64,000 bases of DNA, from NCBI GenBank assembly GCA_944548615.1, contig CALYMY010000071.1, positions 123,470-187,469 of the forward strand, in the 5' to 3' direction. The DNA comes from Micropterix aruncella (Eukaryota > Arthropoda > Insecta > Lepidoptera > Micropterigidae). Below, one piece after another: positions 23,335 through 36,396 of the stretch. The position numbers and the translations under genes were made by a program. The number at the start of each line of letters is the position of its first letter. Position 1 is the stretch's first letter. The notes beneath the pieces were generated by a model. The model worked only from the letters and a program-made list of their open reading frames with translations, ran no database searches and was not told where the DNA came from.

Positions 23335-24050
23335 TGGCTTCCGACGTTTGAGGGCTATTGCGCTAAAAGGCATCAATAGTCCTCCCTGTTTATTATTATC
23401 TAATAGAGTTTTGCTTTGCGCATCTAACGCTTCTTTTAATTTTCAAATCTGAGTAATATTAACGGAATTATAGACGATTTAATATCTGTATAGGTATATT
23501 GATTTATCGATTTAACGGTTTTGTTTCCATAGTAACGAGCTCAGGCGGTGGCCCGACTCGCAATAGAATATTTATCGATTTAACGATTTCTGTTTCTATG
23601 GTAACTTCAGCCCTCGTCATACTTGCGAAAGTTTATTTATCGATTTTACGATGTTTGTTTTCAATAGTAGCGATCCGAGCCAAGGGAGTTTTAGTATTTT
23701 TCCCGCGGCTTCGTTTAATAAATTAAATATTATATTCTTTATTTTATCATATACACACAAGCGAGGTGTCAAAAGATAGGGTTTTAGAACGCTTTTCATT
23801 TCATTGCTTCTGCTTTTTATCTCGTCTTCTTCTTCTTCTTTAATTACTTTTCAATACTATTTAATCTGTGCTTTTTCATTTTCATTTTCAGTGCCTTTGA
23901 TCAACGAGAAGAGACAATATGGAGACCACAGAAATAGAAGTGCCGTTTCGGAATTTCGAAGAAATACCGGAAAGAGCCAGAGATATTGCCCGCGAGGCGT
24001 TAAACGAATTAAAAGGAGTAAACAACCTACGGAAAGAGGTACGTGACAAG
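23335..24050 (+). repeat. Unit 7, block U
   Basis: Seventh copy, intact; no difference from copy 1 noticed. Confidence 0.95.
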
Positions 24051-24089
24051 GACGAGGGAACTCCTCAACGGTCAACCGTAGAGACGTGA
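23919..24089 (+). CDS. Putative captured first coding exon, copy 7
   Basis: Same frame as copy 1; putative exon 23892-24038. Confidence 0.38.
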   Translation: METTEIEVPFRNFEEIPERARDIAREALNELKGVNNLRKEVRDKDEGTPQRSTVET

Positions 24090-25493
24090 AATTTGGTATA
24101 GGCATTCCATTATGATGGCAATTACTAAGTTCCACCATGACATGGCTGCTGCACCCAGGGTTGGCTCCCGACGAGGGAACTTCTCAACGGTCAACCGTAG
24201 AGACGTGAAATTTGGTATAGGCATTCCATTATGATGGCAATTACTAAGTTCCACCATGACATGGCTGCTGCACCCAGGGTTGGCTCCCGACGAGGGAACT
24301 CCTCAACGGTCAACCGTAGAGACGTGAAATTTGGTATAGGCATTCCATTATGATGGCAATTACTAAGTTCCACCATGACATGGCTGCTGCACCCAGGGTT
24401 GGCTCCCGACGAGGGAACTCCTCAACGGTCAACCGTAGAGACGTGAAATTTGGTATAGGCATTCCATTATGATGGCAATTACTAAGTTCCACCATGACAT
24501 GGCTGCTGCACCCAGGGTTGGCTCCCGACGAGGGAACTCCTCAACGGTCAACCGTAGAGACGTGAAATTTGGTATAGGCATTCCATTATGACGGCAATTT
24601 CTAAGTTCCACCATGACATCGCTGCTGCACCCAGGGTTGGCTCCCGACGAGGGAACTCCTCAACGGTCAACCGTAGAGACGTGAAATTTGGTATAGGCAT
24701 TCCATTATGATGGCAATTACTAAGTTCCACCATGACATGGCTGCTGCACCCAGGGTTGGCTCCCGACGAGGGAACTCCTCAACGGTCAACCGTAGAGACG
24801 TGAAATTTGGTATAGGCATTCCATTATGATGGCAATTACTAAGTTCCACCATGACATGGCTGCTGCACCCAGGGTTGGCTCCCGACGAGGGAACTCCTCA
24901 ACGGTCAACCGTAGAGACGTGAAATTTGGTATAGGCATTCCATTATGATGGCAATTACTAAGTTCCACCATGACATGGCTGCTGCACCCAGGGTTGGCTC
25001 CCGACGAGGGAACTCCTCAACGGTCAACCGTAGAGACGTGAAATTTGGTATAGGCATTCCATTATGATGGCAATTACTAAGTTCCACCATGACATGGCTG
25101 CTGCACCCAGGGTTGGCTCCCGACGAGGGAACTCCTCAACGGTCAACCGTAGAGACGTGAAATTTGGTATAGGCATTCCATTATGACGGCAATTTCTAAG
25201 TTCCACCATGACATCGCTGCTGCACCCAGGGTTGGCTCCCGACGAGGGAACTCCTCAACGGTCAACCGTAGAGACGTGAAATTTGGTATAGGCATTCCAT
25301 TATGATGGCAATTACTAAGTTCCACCATGACATGGCTGCTGCACCCAGGGTTGGCTCCCGACGAGGGAACTCCTCAACGGTCAACCGTAGAGACGTGAAA
25401 TTTGGTATAGGCATTCCATTATGATGGCAATTACTAAGTTCCACCATGACATGGCTGCTGCACCCAGGGTTGGCTCCCGACGAGGGAACTCCT
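24051..25493 (+). repeat. Unit 7, 119-bp array (12 monomers + 15 bp)
   Basis: Standard array, v at monomers 5 and 10. Confidence 0.98.
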
Positions 25494-26534
25494 GAACATA
25501 GAAATTGTTATGAATAAATGTCATTTTTCGAAAAAGACCGTGATAGAGTAAATAAAACGCGTTACGGTGTTTGGGCATAACGAAGGCCTTTGAAATCTCT
25601 ACGAAATGGCATTTTCGAAATTTTGACATTTTGAAATTTTTTATATAAACTTTCATTTTGAACATAGAAATTGTTATGAAAAAATCACATTTTTCACAAA
25701 AGAACGAGATAGAGTAAACCTACCGCGTTGCGGTCTTTGGCGAGATCGACACCCCGCTTAAGCTCTACAAAATGGCATTTTTGAAATTTTGACTTTTTGA
25801 AAAATTTTATATAAAATTTCATTTTAAACATAGAAATTATTATGAAAAAATCATATTTTTCGAAAAAGATCGTGATAGAGTAAACCTATAGGGTTACGGC
25901 GTTCGGACAGAACGACGGCCTTGGTAATCTCTACAAAATGGCATTTTCGAAATTTTGACATTTTGAAAAATTTTATATAAAATTTCATTTTAAACATAGA
26001 AATTGTTATGAAAAAATCACATTTTTCGAAAAAGATCGTGATAGAGTAAACCTATAGGGTTACGGCGTTCGGACAGAACGACGGCCTTGGTAATCTCTAC
26101 AAAATGGCATTTTCGAAATTTTGACATTTTGAAATTTTTTATATAAACTTTCATTTTGAACATAGAAATTGTTATGAAAAAATCACATTTTTCGAAATAA
26201 ATCGAGATAGAGTAAACCTACCGCGTTGCGGTCTTTGGCGAGATCGACACCCCGCTTAAGCTCTACAAAATGGCATTTTTGAAATTTTGATATTTTGAAA
26301 ATTTTTATATAAACTTTCATTTTGAACTTGGAAATTATTATGAAAAAATCACATTTTTCGAAATAAATCGAGATAGAGTAAACCTAACGCGTTACGGTGT
26401 TCGGACAGAACGAAGGCCTTTGAAATCTCTACGAAATGGCATTTTCGAAATTTTGACATTTTGAATTTTTTTATATAAACTTTCATTTTGAACATAGAAA
26501 TTGTTATGAAAAAATCACATTTTTCGAAATAAAT
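25494..26534 (+). repeat. Unit 7, 166-bp array (6 monomers + 45 bp), order a b c d j k
   Basis: Same five-monomer deletion as unit 6. Confidence 0.95.
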
Positions 26535-27250
26535 TGGCTTCCGACGTTTGAGGGCTATTGCGCTAAAAGGCATCAATAGTCCTCCCTGTTTATTATTATC
26601 TAATAGAGTTTTGCTTTGCGCATCTAACGCTTCTTTTAATTTTCAAATCTGAGTAATATTAACGGAATTATAGACGATTTAATATCTGTATAGGTATATT
26701 GATTTATCGATTTAACGGTTTTGTTTCCATAGTAACGAGCTCAGGCGGTGGCCCGACTCGCAATAGAATATTTATCGATTTAACGATTTCTGTTTCTATG
26801 GTAACTTCAGCCCTCGTCATACTTGCGAAAGTTTATTTATCGATTTTACGATGTTTGTTTTCAATAGTAGCGATCCGAGCCAAGGGAGTTTTAGTATTTT
26901 TCCCGCGGCTTCGTTTAATAAATTAAATATTATATTCTTTATTTTATCATATACACACAAGCGAGGTGTCAAAAGATAGGGTTTTAGAACGCTTTTCATT
27001 TCATTGCTTCTGCTTTTTATCTCGTCTTCTTCTTCTTCTTTAATTACTTTTCAATACTATTTAATCTGTGCTTTTTCATTTTCATTTTCAGTGCCTTTGA
27101 TCAACGAGAAGAGACAATATGGAGACCACAGAAATAGAAGTGCCGTTTCGGAATTTCGAAGAAATACCGGAAAGAGCCAGAGATATTGCCCGCGAGGCGT
27201 TAAACGAATTAAAAGGAGTAAACAACCTACGGAAAGAGGTACGTGACAAG
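26535..27250 (+). repeat. Unit 8, block U
   Basis: Eighth copy, intact; no difference from copy 1 noticed. Confidence 0.95.
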
Positions 27251-27289
27251 GACGAGGGAACTCCTCAACGGTCAACCGTAGAGACGTGA
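27119..27289 (+). CDS. Putative captured first coding exon, copy 8
   Basis: Same frame as copy 1; putative exon 27092-27238. Confidence 0.38.
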   Translation: METTEIEVPFRNFEEIPERARDIAREALNELKGVNNLRKEVRDKDEGTPQRSTVET

Positions 27290-28693
27290 AATTTGGTATA
27301 GGCATTCCATTATGATGGCAATTACTAAGTTCCACCATGACATGGCTGCTGCACCCAGGGTTGGCTCCCGACGAGGGAACTTCTCAACGGTCAACCGTAG
27401 AGACGTGAAATTTGGTATAGGCATTCCATTATGATGGCAATTACTAAGTTCCACCATGACATGGCTGCTGCACCCAGGGTTGGCTCCCGACGAGGGAACT
27501 CCTCAACGGTCAACCGTAGAGAAGTGAAATTTGGTATAGGCATTCCATTATGATGGCAATTACTAAGTTCCACCATGACATGGCTGCTGCACCCAGGGTT
27601 GGCTCCCGACGAGGGAACTCCTCAACGGTCAACCGTAGAGACGTGAAATTTGGTATAGGCATTCCATTATGATGGCAATTACTAAGTTCCACCATGACAT
27701 GGCTGCTGCACCCAGGGTTGGCTCCCGACGAGGGAACTCCTCAACGGTCAACCGTAGAGACGTGAAATTTGGTATAGGCATTCCATTATGACGGCAATTT
27801 CTAAGTTCCACCATGACATCGCTGCTGCACCCAGGGTTGGCTCCCGACGAGGGAACTCCTCAACGGTCAACCGTAGAGACGTGAAATTTGGTATAGGCAT
27901 TCCATTATGATGGCAATTACTAAGTTCCACCATGACATGGCTGCTGCACCCAGGGTTGGCTCCCGACGAGGGAACTCCTCAACGGTCAACCGTAGAGACG
28001 TGAAATTTGGTATAGGCATTCCATTATGATGGCAATTACTAAGTTCCACCATGACATGGCTGCTGCACCCAGGGTTGGCTCCCGACGAGGGAACTCCTCA
28101 ACGGTCAACCGTAGAGACGTGAAATTTGGTATAGGCATTCCATTATGATGGCAATTACTAAGTTCCACCATGACATGGCTGCTGCACCCAGGGTTGGCTC
28201 CCGACGAGGGAACTCCTCAACGGTCAACCGTAGAGACGTGAAATTTGGTATAGGCATTCCATTATGATGGCAATTACTAAGTTCCACCATGACATGGCTG
28301 CTGCACCCAGGGTTGGCTCCCGACGAGGGAACTCCTCAACGGTCAACCGTAGAGACGTGAAATTTGGTATAGGCATTCCATTATGACGGCAATTTCTAAG
28401 TTCCACCATGACATCGCTGCTGCACCCAGGGTTGGCTCCCGACGAGGGAACTCCTCAACGGTCAACCGTAGAGACGTGAAATTTGGTATAGGCATTCCAT
28501 TATGATGGCAATTACTAAGTTCCACCATGACATGGCTGCTGCACCCAGGGTTGGCTCCCGACGAGGGAACTCCTCAACGGTCAACCGTAGAGACGTGAAA
28601 TTTGGTATAGGCATTCCATTATGATGGCAATTACTAAGTTCCACCATGACATGGCTGCTGCACCCAGGGTTGGCTCCCGACGAGGGAACTCCT
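27251..28693 (+). repeat. Unit 8, 119-bp array (12 monomers + 15 bp)
   Basis: Standard layout. Monomer 3 has a private base, A at 27533 (GAGAAGTG for GAGACGTG), one of the few singletons among about 200 monomers. Confidence 0.98.
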
Positions 28694-30564
28694 GAACATA
28701 GAAATTGTTATGAATAAATGTCATTTTTCGAAAAAGACCGTGATAGAGTAAATAAAACGCGTTACGGTGTTTGGGCATAACGAAGGCCTTTGAAATCTCT
28801 ACGAAATGGCATTTTCGAAATTTTGACATTTTGAAATTTTTTATATAAACTTTCATTTTGAACATAGAAATTGTTATGAAAAAATCACATTTTTCACAAA
28901 AGAACGAGATAGAGTAAACCTACCGCGTTGCGGTCTTTGGCGAGATCGACACCCCGCTTAAGCTCTACAAAATGGCATTTTTGAAATTTTGACTTTTTGA
29001 AAAATTTTATATAAAATTTCATTTTAAACATAGAAATTATTATGAAAAAATCATATTTTTCGAAAAAGATCGTGATAGAGTAAACCTATAGGGTTACGGC
29101 GTTCGGACAGAACGACGGCCTTGGTAATCTCTACAAAATGGCATTTTCGAAATTTTGACATTTTGAAAAATTTTATATAAAATTTCATTTTAAACATAGA
29201 AATTGTTATGAAAAAATCACATTTTTCGAAAAAGATCGTGATAGAGTAAACCTATAGGGTTACGGCGTTCGGACAGAACGACGGCCTTGGTAATCTCTAC
29301 AAAATGGCATTTTCGAAATTTTGACATTTTGAAATTTTTTATATAAACTTTCATTTTGAACATAGAAATTGTTATGAAAAAATCACATTTTTCGAAATAA
29401 ATCGAGATAGAGTAAACCTACCGCGTTGCGGTCTTTGGCGAGATCGACACCCCGCTTAAGCTCTACAAAATGGCATTTTTGAAATTTTGACATTTTGAAA
29501 AATTTTATATAAAATTTCATTTTAAACATAGAAATTATAATGAAAAAATCACATTTTTCGAAAAAGATCGTGATAGAGTAAACCTATAGCGTTACGGCGT
29601 TCGGACAGAACCACGGCCTTGGTAATCTCTACGAAATGGCATTTTCGAAATTTTGACATTTTGAAATTTTTTATATAAACTTTCATTTTGAACATAGAAA
29701 TTGTTATGAATAAATGACATTTTTCGAAAAAGACCGTGATAGAGTAAACCTACCGCGTTGCGGTCTTTGGCTAGATCGACACCCCGCTTAAGCTCTACAA
29801 AATGGCATTTTTGAAATTTTGACATTTTGAAAAATTTTATATAAAATTTCATTTTAAACATAGAAATTATTATGAAAAAATCACATTTTTCGAAAAAGAT
29901 CGTGATAGAGTAAACCTATAGCGTTACGGCGTTCGGACAGAACGACGGCCTTGGTAATCTCTACAAAATGGCATTTTCGAAATTTTGACATTTTGAAAAT
30001 TTTTATATAAAATTTCATTTTAAACATAGAAATTGTTATGAAAAAATCACATTTTTCGAAAAAGATCGTGATAGAGTAAACCTATAGCGTTACGGCGTTC
30101 GGACAGAACGACGACCTTGGTAATCTCTACAAAATGGCATTTTCGAAATTTTGACATTTTGAAAAATTTTATATAAACTTTCATTTTGAACATAGAAATT
30201 GTTATGAAAAAATCACATTTTTCGAAATAAATCGAGATAGAGTAAACCTACCGCGTTGCGGTCTTTGGCGAGATCGACACCCCGCTTAAGCTCTACAAAA
30301 TGGCATTTTTGAAATTTTGATATTTTGAAAATTTTTATATAAACTTTCATTTTGAACTTGGAAATTATTATGAAAAAATCACATTTTTCGAAATAAATCG
30401 AGATAGAGTAAACCTAACGCGTTACGGTGTTCGGACAGAACGAAGGCCTTTGAAATCTCTACGAAATGGCATTTTCGAAATTTTGACATTTTGAATTTTT
30501 TTATATAAACTTTCATTTTGAACATAGAAATTGTTATGAAAAAATCACATTTTTCGAAATAAAT
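28694..30564 (+). repeat. Unit 8, 166-bp array (11 monomers + 45 bp), full order a to k
   Basis: Canonical order a b c d e f g h i j k. The h monomer has a private T at 30000 (GAAAATTTTTATA). Confidence 0.95.
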
Positions 30565-31280
30565 TGGCTTCCGACGTTTGAGGGCTATTGCGCTAAAAGG
30601 CATCAATAGTCCTCCCTGTTTATTATTATCTAATAGAGTTTTGCTTTGCGCATCTAACGCTTCTTTTAATTTTCAAATCTGAGTAATATTAACGGAATTA
30701 TAGACGATTTAATATCTGTATAGGTATATTGATTTATCGATTTAACGGTTTTGTTTCCATAGTAACGAGCTCAGGCGGTGGCCCGACTCGCAATAGAATA
30801 TTTATCGATTTAACGATTTCTGTTTCTATGGTAACTTCAGCCCTCGTCATACTTGCGAAAGTTTATTTATCGATTTTACGATGTTTGTTTTCAATAGTAG
30901 CGATCCGAGCCAAGGGAGTTTTAGTATTTTTCCCGCGGCTTCGTTTAATAAATTAAATATTATATTCTTTATTTTATCATATACACACAAGCGAGGTGTC
31001 AAAAGATAGGGTTTTAGAACGCTTTTCATTTCATTGCTTCTGCTTTTTATCTCGTCTTCTTCTTCTTCTTTAATTACTTTTCAATACTATTTAATCTGTG
31101 CTTTTTCATTTTCATTTTCAGTGCCTTTGATCAACGAGAAGAGACAATATGGAGACCACAGAAATAGAAGTGCCGTTTCGGAATTTCGAAGAAATACCGG
31201 AAAGAGCCAGAGATATTGCCCGCGAGGCGTTAAACGAATTAAAAGGAGTAAACAACCTACGGAAAGAGGTACGTGACAAG
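30565..31280 (+). repeat. Unit 9, block U
   Basis: Ninth copy, intact; no difference from copy 1 noticed. Confidence 0.95.
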
Positions 31281-31319
31281 GACGAGGGAACTCCTCAACG
31301 GTCAACCGTAGAGACGTGA
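31149..31319 (+). CDS. Putative captured first coding exon, copy 9
   Basis: Same frame as copy 1; putative exon 31122-31268. Confidence 0.38.
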   Translation: METTEIEVPFRNFEEIPERARDIAREALNELKGVNNLRKEVRDKDEGTPQRSTVET

Positions 31320-32366
31320 AATTTGGTATAGGCATTCCATTATGATGGCAATTACTAAGTTCCACCATGACATGGCTGCTGCACCCAGGGTTGGCTCCCG
31401 ACGAGGGAACTTCTCAACGGTCAACCGTAGAGACGTGAAATTTGGTATAGGCATTCCATTATGATGGCAATTACTAAGTTCCACCATGACATGGCTGCTG
31501 CACCCAGGGTTGGCTCCCGACGAGGGAACTCCTCAACGGTCAACCGTAGAGACGTGAAATTTGGTATAGGCATTCCATTATGATGGCAATTACTAAGTTC
31601 CACCATGACATGGCTGCTGCACCCAGGGTTGGCTCCCGACGAGGGAACTCCTCAACGGTCAACCGTAGAGACGTGAAATTTGGTATAGGCATTCCATTAT
31701 GATGGCAATTACTAAGTTCCACCATGACATGGCTGCTGCACCCAGGGTTGGCTCCCGACGAGGGAACTCCTCAACGGTCAACCGTAGAGACGTGAAATTT
31801 GGTATAGGCATTCCATTATGACGGCAATTTCTAAGTTCCACCATGACATCGCTGCTGCACCCAGGGTTGGCTCCCGACGAGGGAACTCCTCAACGGTCAA
31901 CCGTAGAGACGTGAAATTTGGTATAGGCATTCCATTATGATGGCAATTACTAAGTTCCACCATGACATGGCTGCTGCACCCAGGGTTGGCTCCCGACGAG
32001 GGAACTCCTCAACGGTCAACCGTAGAGACGTGAAATTTGGTATAGGCATTCCATTATGACGGCAATTTCTAAGTTCCACCATGACATCGCTGCTGCACCC
32101 AGGGTTGGCTCCCGACGAGGGAACTCCTCAACGGTCAACCGTAGAGACGTGAAATTTGGTATAGGCATTCCATTATGATGGCAATTACTAAGTTCCACCA
32201 TGACATGGCTGCTGCACCCAGGGTTGGCTCCCGACGAGGGAACTCCTCAACGGTCAACCGTAGAGACGTGAAATTTGGTATAGGCATTCCATTATGATGG
32301 CAATTACTAAGTTCCACCATGACATGGCTGCTGCACCCAGGGTTGGCTCCCGACGAGGGAACTCCT
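31281..32366 (+). repeat. Unit 9, 119-bp array (9 monomers + 15 bp)
   Basis: Shortest 119-bp array. Variant v is at monomers 5 (31757-31875) and 7 (31995-32113). A spacing of two is otherwise seen only in unit 3; removing one five-monomer block from the unit 3 pattern (v at 5, 10, 12 of 14) gives exactly this one (v at 5, 7 of 9). Confidence 0.98.
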
Positions 32367-34237
32367 GAACATAGAAATTGTTATGAATAAATGTCATTTT
32401 TCGAAAAAGACCGTGATAGAGTAAATAAAACGCGTTACGGTGTTTGGGCATAACGAAGGCCTTTGAAATCTCTACGAAATGGCATTTTCGAAATTTTGAC
32501 ATTTTGAAATTTTTTATATAAACTTTCATTTTGAACATAGAAATTGTTATGAATAAATGACATTTTTCGAAAAAGACCGTGATAGAGTAAACCTACCGCG
32601 TTGCGGTCTTTGGCTAGATCGACACCCCGCTTAAGCTCTACAAAATGGCATTTTTGAAATTTTGACATTTTGAAAAATTTTATATAAAATTTCATTTTAA
32701 ACATAGAAATTATTATGAAAAAATCACATTTTTCGAAAAAGATCGTGATAGAGTAAACCTATAGCGTTACGGCGTTCGGACAGAACGACGGCCTTGGTAA
32801 TCTCTACAAAATGGCATTTTCGAAATTTTGACATTTTGAAAAATTTTATATAAAATTTCATTTTAAACATAGAAATTGTTATGAAAAAATCACATTTTTC
32901 GAAAAAGATCGTGATAGAGTAAACCTATAGCGTTACGGCGTTCGGACAGAACGACGACCTTGGTAATCTCTACAAAATGGCATTTTCGAAATTTTGACAT
33001 TTTGAAAAATTTTATATAAACTTTCATTTTGAACATAGAAATTGTTATGAAAAAATCACATTTTTCGAAATAAATCGAGATAGAGTAAACCTACCGCGTT
33101 GCGGTCTTTGGCGAGATCGACACCCCGCTTAAGCTCTACAAAATGGCATTTTTGAAATTTTGACATTTTGAAAAATTTTATATAAAATTTCATTTTAAAC
33201 ATAGAAATTATAATGAAAAAATCACATTTTTCGAAAAAGATCGTGATAGAGTAAACCTATAGCGTTACGGCGTTCGGACAGAACCACGGCCTTGGTAATC
33301 TCTACGAAATGGCATTTTCGAAATTTTGACATTTTGAAATTTTTTATATAAACTTTCATTTTGAACATAGAAATTGTTATGAATAAATGACATTTTTCGA
33401 AAAAGACCGTGATAGAGTAAACCTACCGCGTTGCGGTCTTTGGCTAGATCGACACCCCGCTTAAGCTCTACAAAATGGCATTTTTGAAATTTTGACATTT
33501 TGAAAAATTTTATATAAAATTTCATTTTAAACATAGAAATTATTATGAAAAAATCACATTTTTCGAAAAAGATCGCGATAGAGTAAACCTATAGCGTTAC
33601 GGCGTTCGGACAGAACGACGGCCTTGGTAATCTCTACAAAATGGCATTTTCGAAATTTTGACATTTTGAAAAATTTTATATAAAATTTCATTTTAAACAT
33701 AGAAATTGTTATGAAAAAATCACATTTTTCGAAAAAGATCGTGATAGAGTAAACCTATAGCGTTACGGCGTTCGGACAGAACGACGACCTTGGTAATCTC
33801 TACAAAATGGCATTTTCGAAATTTTGACATTTTGAAAAATTTTATATAAACTTTCATTTTGAACATAGAAATTGTTATGAAAAAATCACATTTTTCGAAA
33901 TAAATCGAGATAGAGTAAACCTACCGCGTTGCGGTCTTTGGCGAGATCGACACCCCGCTTAAGCTCTACAAAATGGCATTTTTGAAATTTTGATATTTTG
34001 AAAATTTTTATATAAACTTTCATTTTGAACTTGGAAATTATTATGAAAAAATCACATTTTTCGAAATAAATCGAGATAGAGTAAACCTAACGCGTTACGG
34101 TGTTCGGACAGAACGAAGGCCTTTGAAATCTCTACGAAATGGCATTTTCGAAATTTTGACATTTTGAATTTTTTTATATAAACTTTCATTTTGAACATAG
34201 AAATTGTTATGAAAAAATCACATTTTTCGAAATAAAT
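32367..34237 (+). repeat. Unit 9, 166-bp array (11 monomers + 45 bp), order a g h i e f g h i j k
   Basis: Same order as units 4 and 14, and shares with unit 4 the GATCGCG base (C at 33576) in the second h monomer. Confidence 0.95.
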
Positions 34238-34953
34238 TGGCTTCCGACGTTTGAGGGCTATTGCGCTAAAAGGCATCAATAGTCCTCCCTGTTTATTATT
34301 ATCTAATAGAGTTTTGCTTTGCGCATCTAACGCTTCTTTTAATTTTCAAATCTGAGTAATATTAACGGAATTATAGACGATTTAATATCTGTATAGGTAT
34401 ATTGATTTATCGATTTAACGGTTTTGTTTCCATAGTAACGAGCTCAGGCGGTGGCCCGACTCGCAATAGAATATTTATCGATTTAACGATTTCTGTTTCT
34501 ATGGTAACTTCAGCCCTCGTCATACTTGCGAAAGTTTATTTATCGATTTTACGATGTTTGTTTTCAATAGTAGCGATCCGAGCCAAGGGAGTTTTAGTAT
34601 TTTTCCCGCGGCTTCGTTTAATAAATTAAATATTATATTCTTTATTTTATCATATACACACAAGCGAGGTGTCAAAAGATAGGGTTTTAGAACGCTTTTC
34701 ATTTCATTGCTTCTGCTTTTTATCTCGTCTTCTTCTTCTTCTTTAATTACTTTTCAATACTATTTAATCTGTGCTTTTTCATTTTCATTTTCAGTGCCTT
34801 TGATCAACGAGAAGAGACAATATGGAGACCACAGAAATAGAAGTGCCGTTTCGGAATTTCGAAGAAATACCGGAAAGAGCCAGAGATATTGCCCGCGAGG
34901 CGTTAAACGAATTAAAAGGAGTAAACAACCTACGGAAAGAGGTACGTGACAAG
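34238..34953 (+). repeat. Unit 10, block U
   Basis: Tenth copy, intact; no difference from copy 1 noticed. Confidence 0.95.
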
Positions 34954-34992
34954 GACGAGGGAACTCCTCAACGGTCAACCGTAGAGACGTGA
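34822..34992 (+). CDS. Putative captured first coding exon, copy 10
   Basis: Same frame as copy 1; putative exon 34795-34941. Confidence 0.38.
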   Translation: METTEIEVPFRNFEEIPERARDIAREALNELKGVNNLRKEVRDKDEGTPQRSTVET

Positions 34993-36396
34993 AATTTGGT
35001 ATAGGCATTCCATTATGATGGCAATTACTAAGTTCCACCATGACATGGCTGCTGCACCCAGGGTTGGCTCCCGACGAGGGAACTTCTCAACGGTCAACCG
35101 TAGAGACGTGAAATTTGGTATAGGCATTCCATTATGATGGCAATTACTAAGTTCCACCATGACATGGCTGCTGCACCCAGGGTTGGCTCCCGACGAGGGA
35201 ACTCCTCAACGGTCAACCGTAGAGACGTGAAATTTGGTATAGGCATTCCATTATGATGGCAATTACTAAGTTCCACCATGACATGGCTGCTGCACCCAGG
35301 GTTGGCTCCCGACGAGGGAACTCCTCAACGGTCAACCGTAGAGACGTGAAATTTGGTATAGGCATTCCATTATGATGGCAATTACTAAGTTCCACCATGA
35401 CATGGCTGCTGCACCCAGGGTTGGCTCCCGACGAGGGAACTCCTCAACGGTCAACCGTAGAGACGTGAAATTTGGTATAGGCATTCCATTATGACGGCAA
35501 TTTCTAAGTTCCACCATGACATCGCTGCTGCACCCAGGGTTGGCTCCCGACGAGGGAACTCCTCAACGGTCAACCGTAGAGACGTGAAATTTGGTATAGG
35601 CATTCCATTATGATGGCAATTACTAAGTTCCACCATGACATGGCTGCTGCACCCAGGGTTGGCTCCCGACGAGGGAACTCCTCAACGGTCAACCGTAGAG
35701 ACGTGAAATTTGGTATAGGCATTCCATTATGATGGCAATTACTAAGTTCCACCATGACATGGCTGCTGCACCCAGGGTTGGCTCCCGACGAGGGAACTCC
35801 TCAACGGTCAACCGTAGAGACGTGAAATTTGGTATAGGCATTCCATTATGATGGCAATTACTAAGTTCCACCATGACATGGCTGCTGCACCCAGGGTTGG
35901 CTCCCGACGAGGGAACTCCTCAACGGTCAACCGTAGAGACGTGAAATTTGGTATAGGCATTCCATTATGATGGCAATTACTAAGTTCCACCATGACATGG
36001 CTGCTGCACCCAGGGTTGGCTCCCGACGAGGGAACTCCTCAACGGTCAACCGTAGAGACGTGAAATTTGGTATAGGCATTCCATTATGACGGCAATTTCT
36101 AAGTTCCACCATGACATCGCTGCTGCACCCAGGGTTGGCTCCCGACGAGGGAACTCCTCAACGGTCAACCGTAGAGACGTGAAATTTGGTATAGGCATTC
36201 CATTATGATGGCAATTACTAAGTTCCACCATGACATGGCTGCTGCACCCAGGGTTGGCTCCCGACGAGGGAACTCCTCAACGGTCAACCGTAGAGACGTG
36301 AAATTTGGTATAGGCATTCCATTATGATGGCAATTACTAAGTTCCACCATGACATGGCTGCTGCACCCAGGGTTGGCTCCCGACGAGGGAACTCCT
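34954..36396 (+). repeat. Unit 10, 119-bp array (12 monomers + 15 bp)
   Basis: Standard array, v at monomers 5 and 10. Confidence 0.98.
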
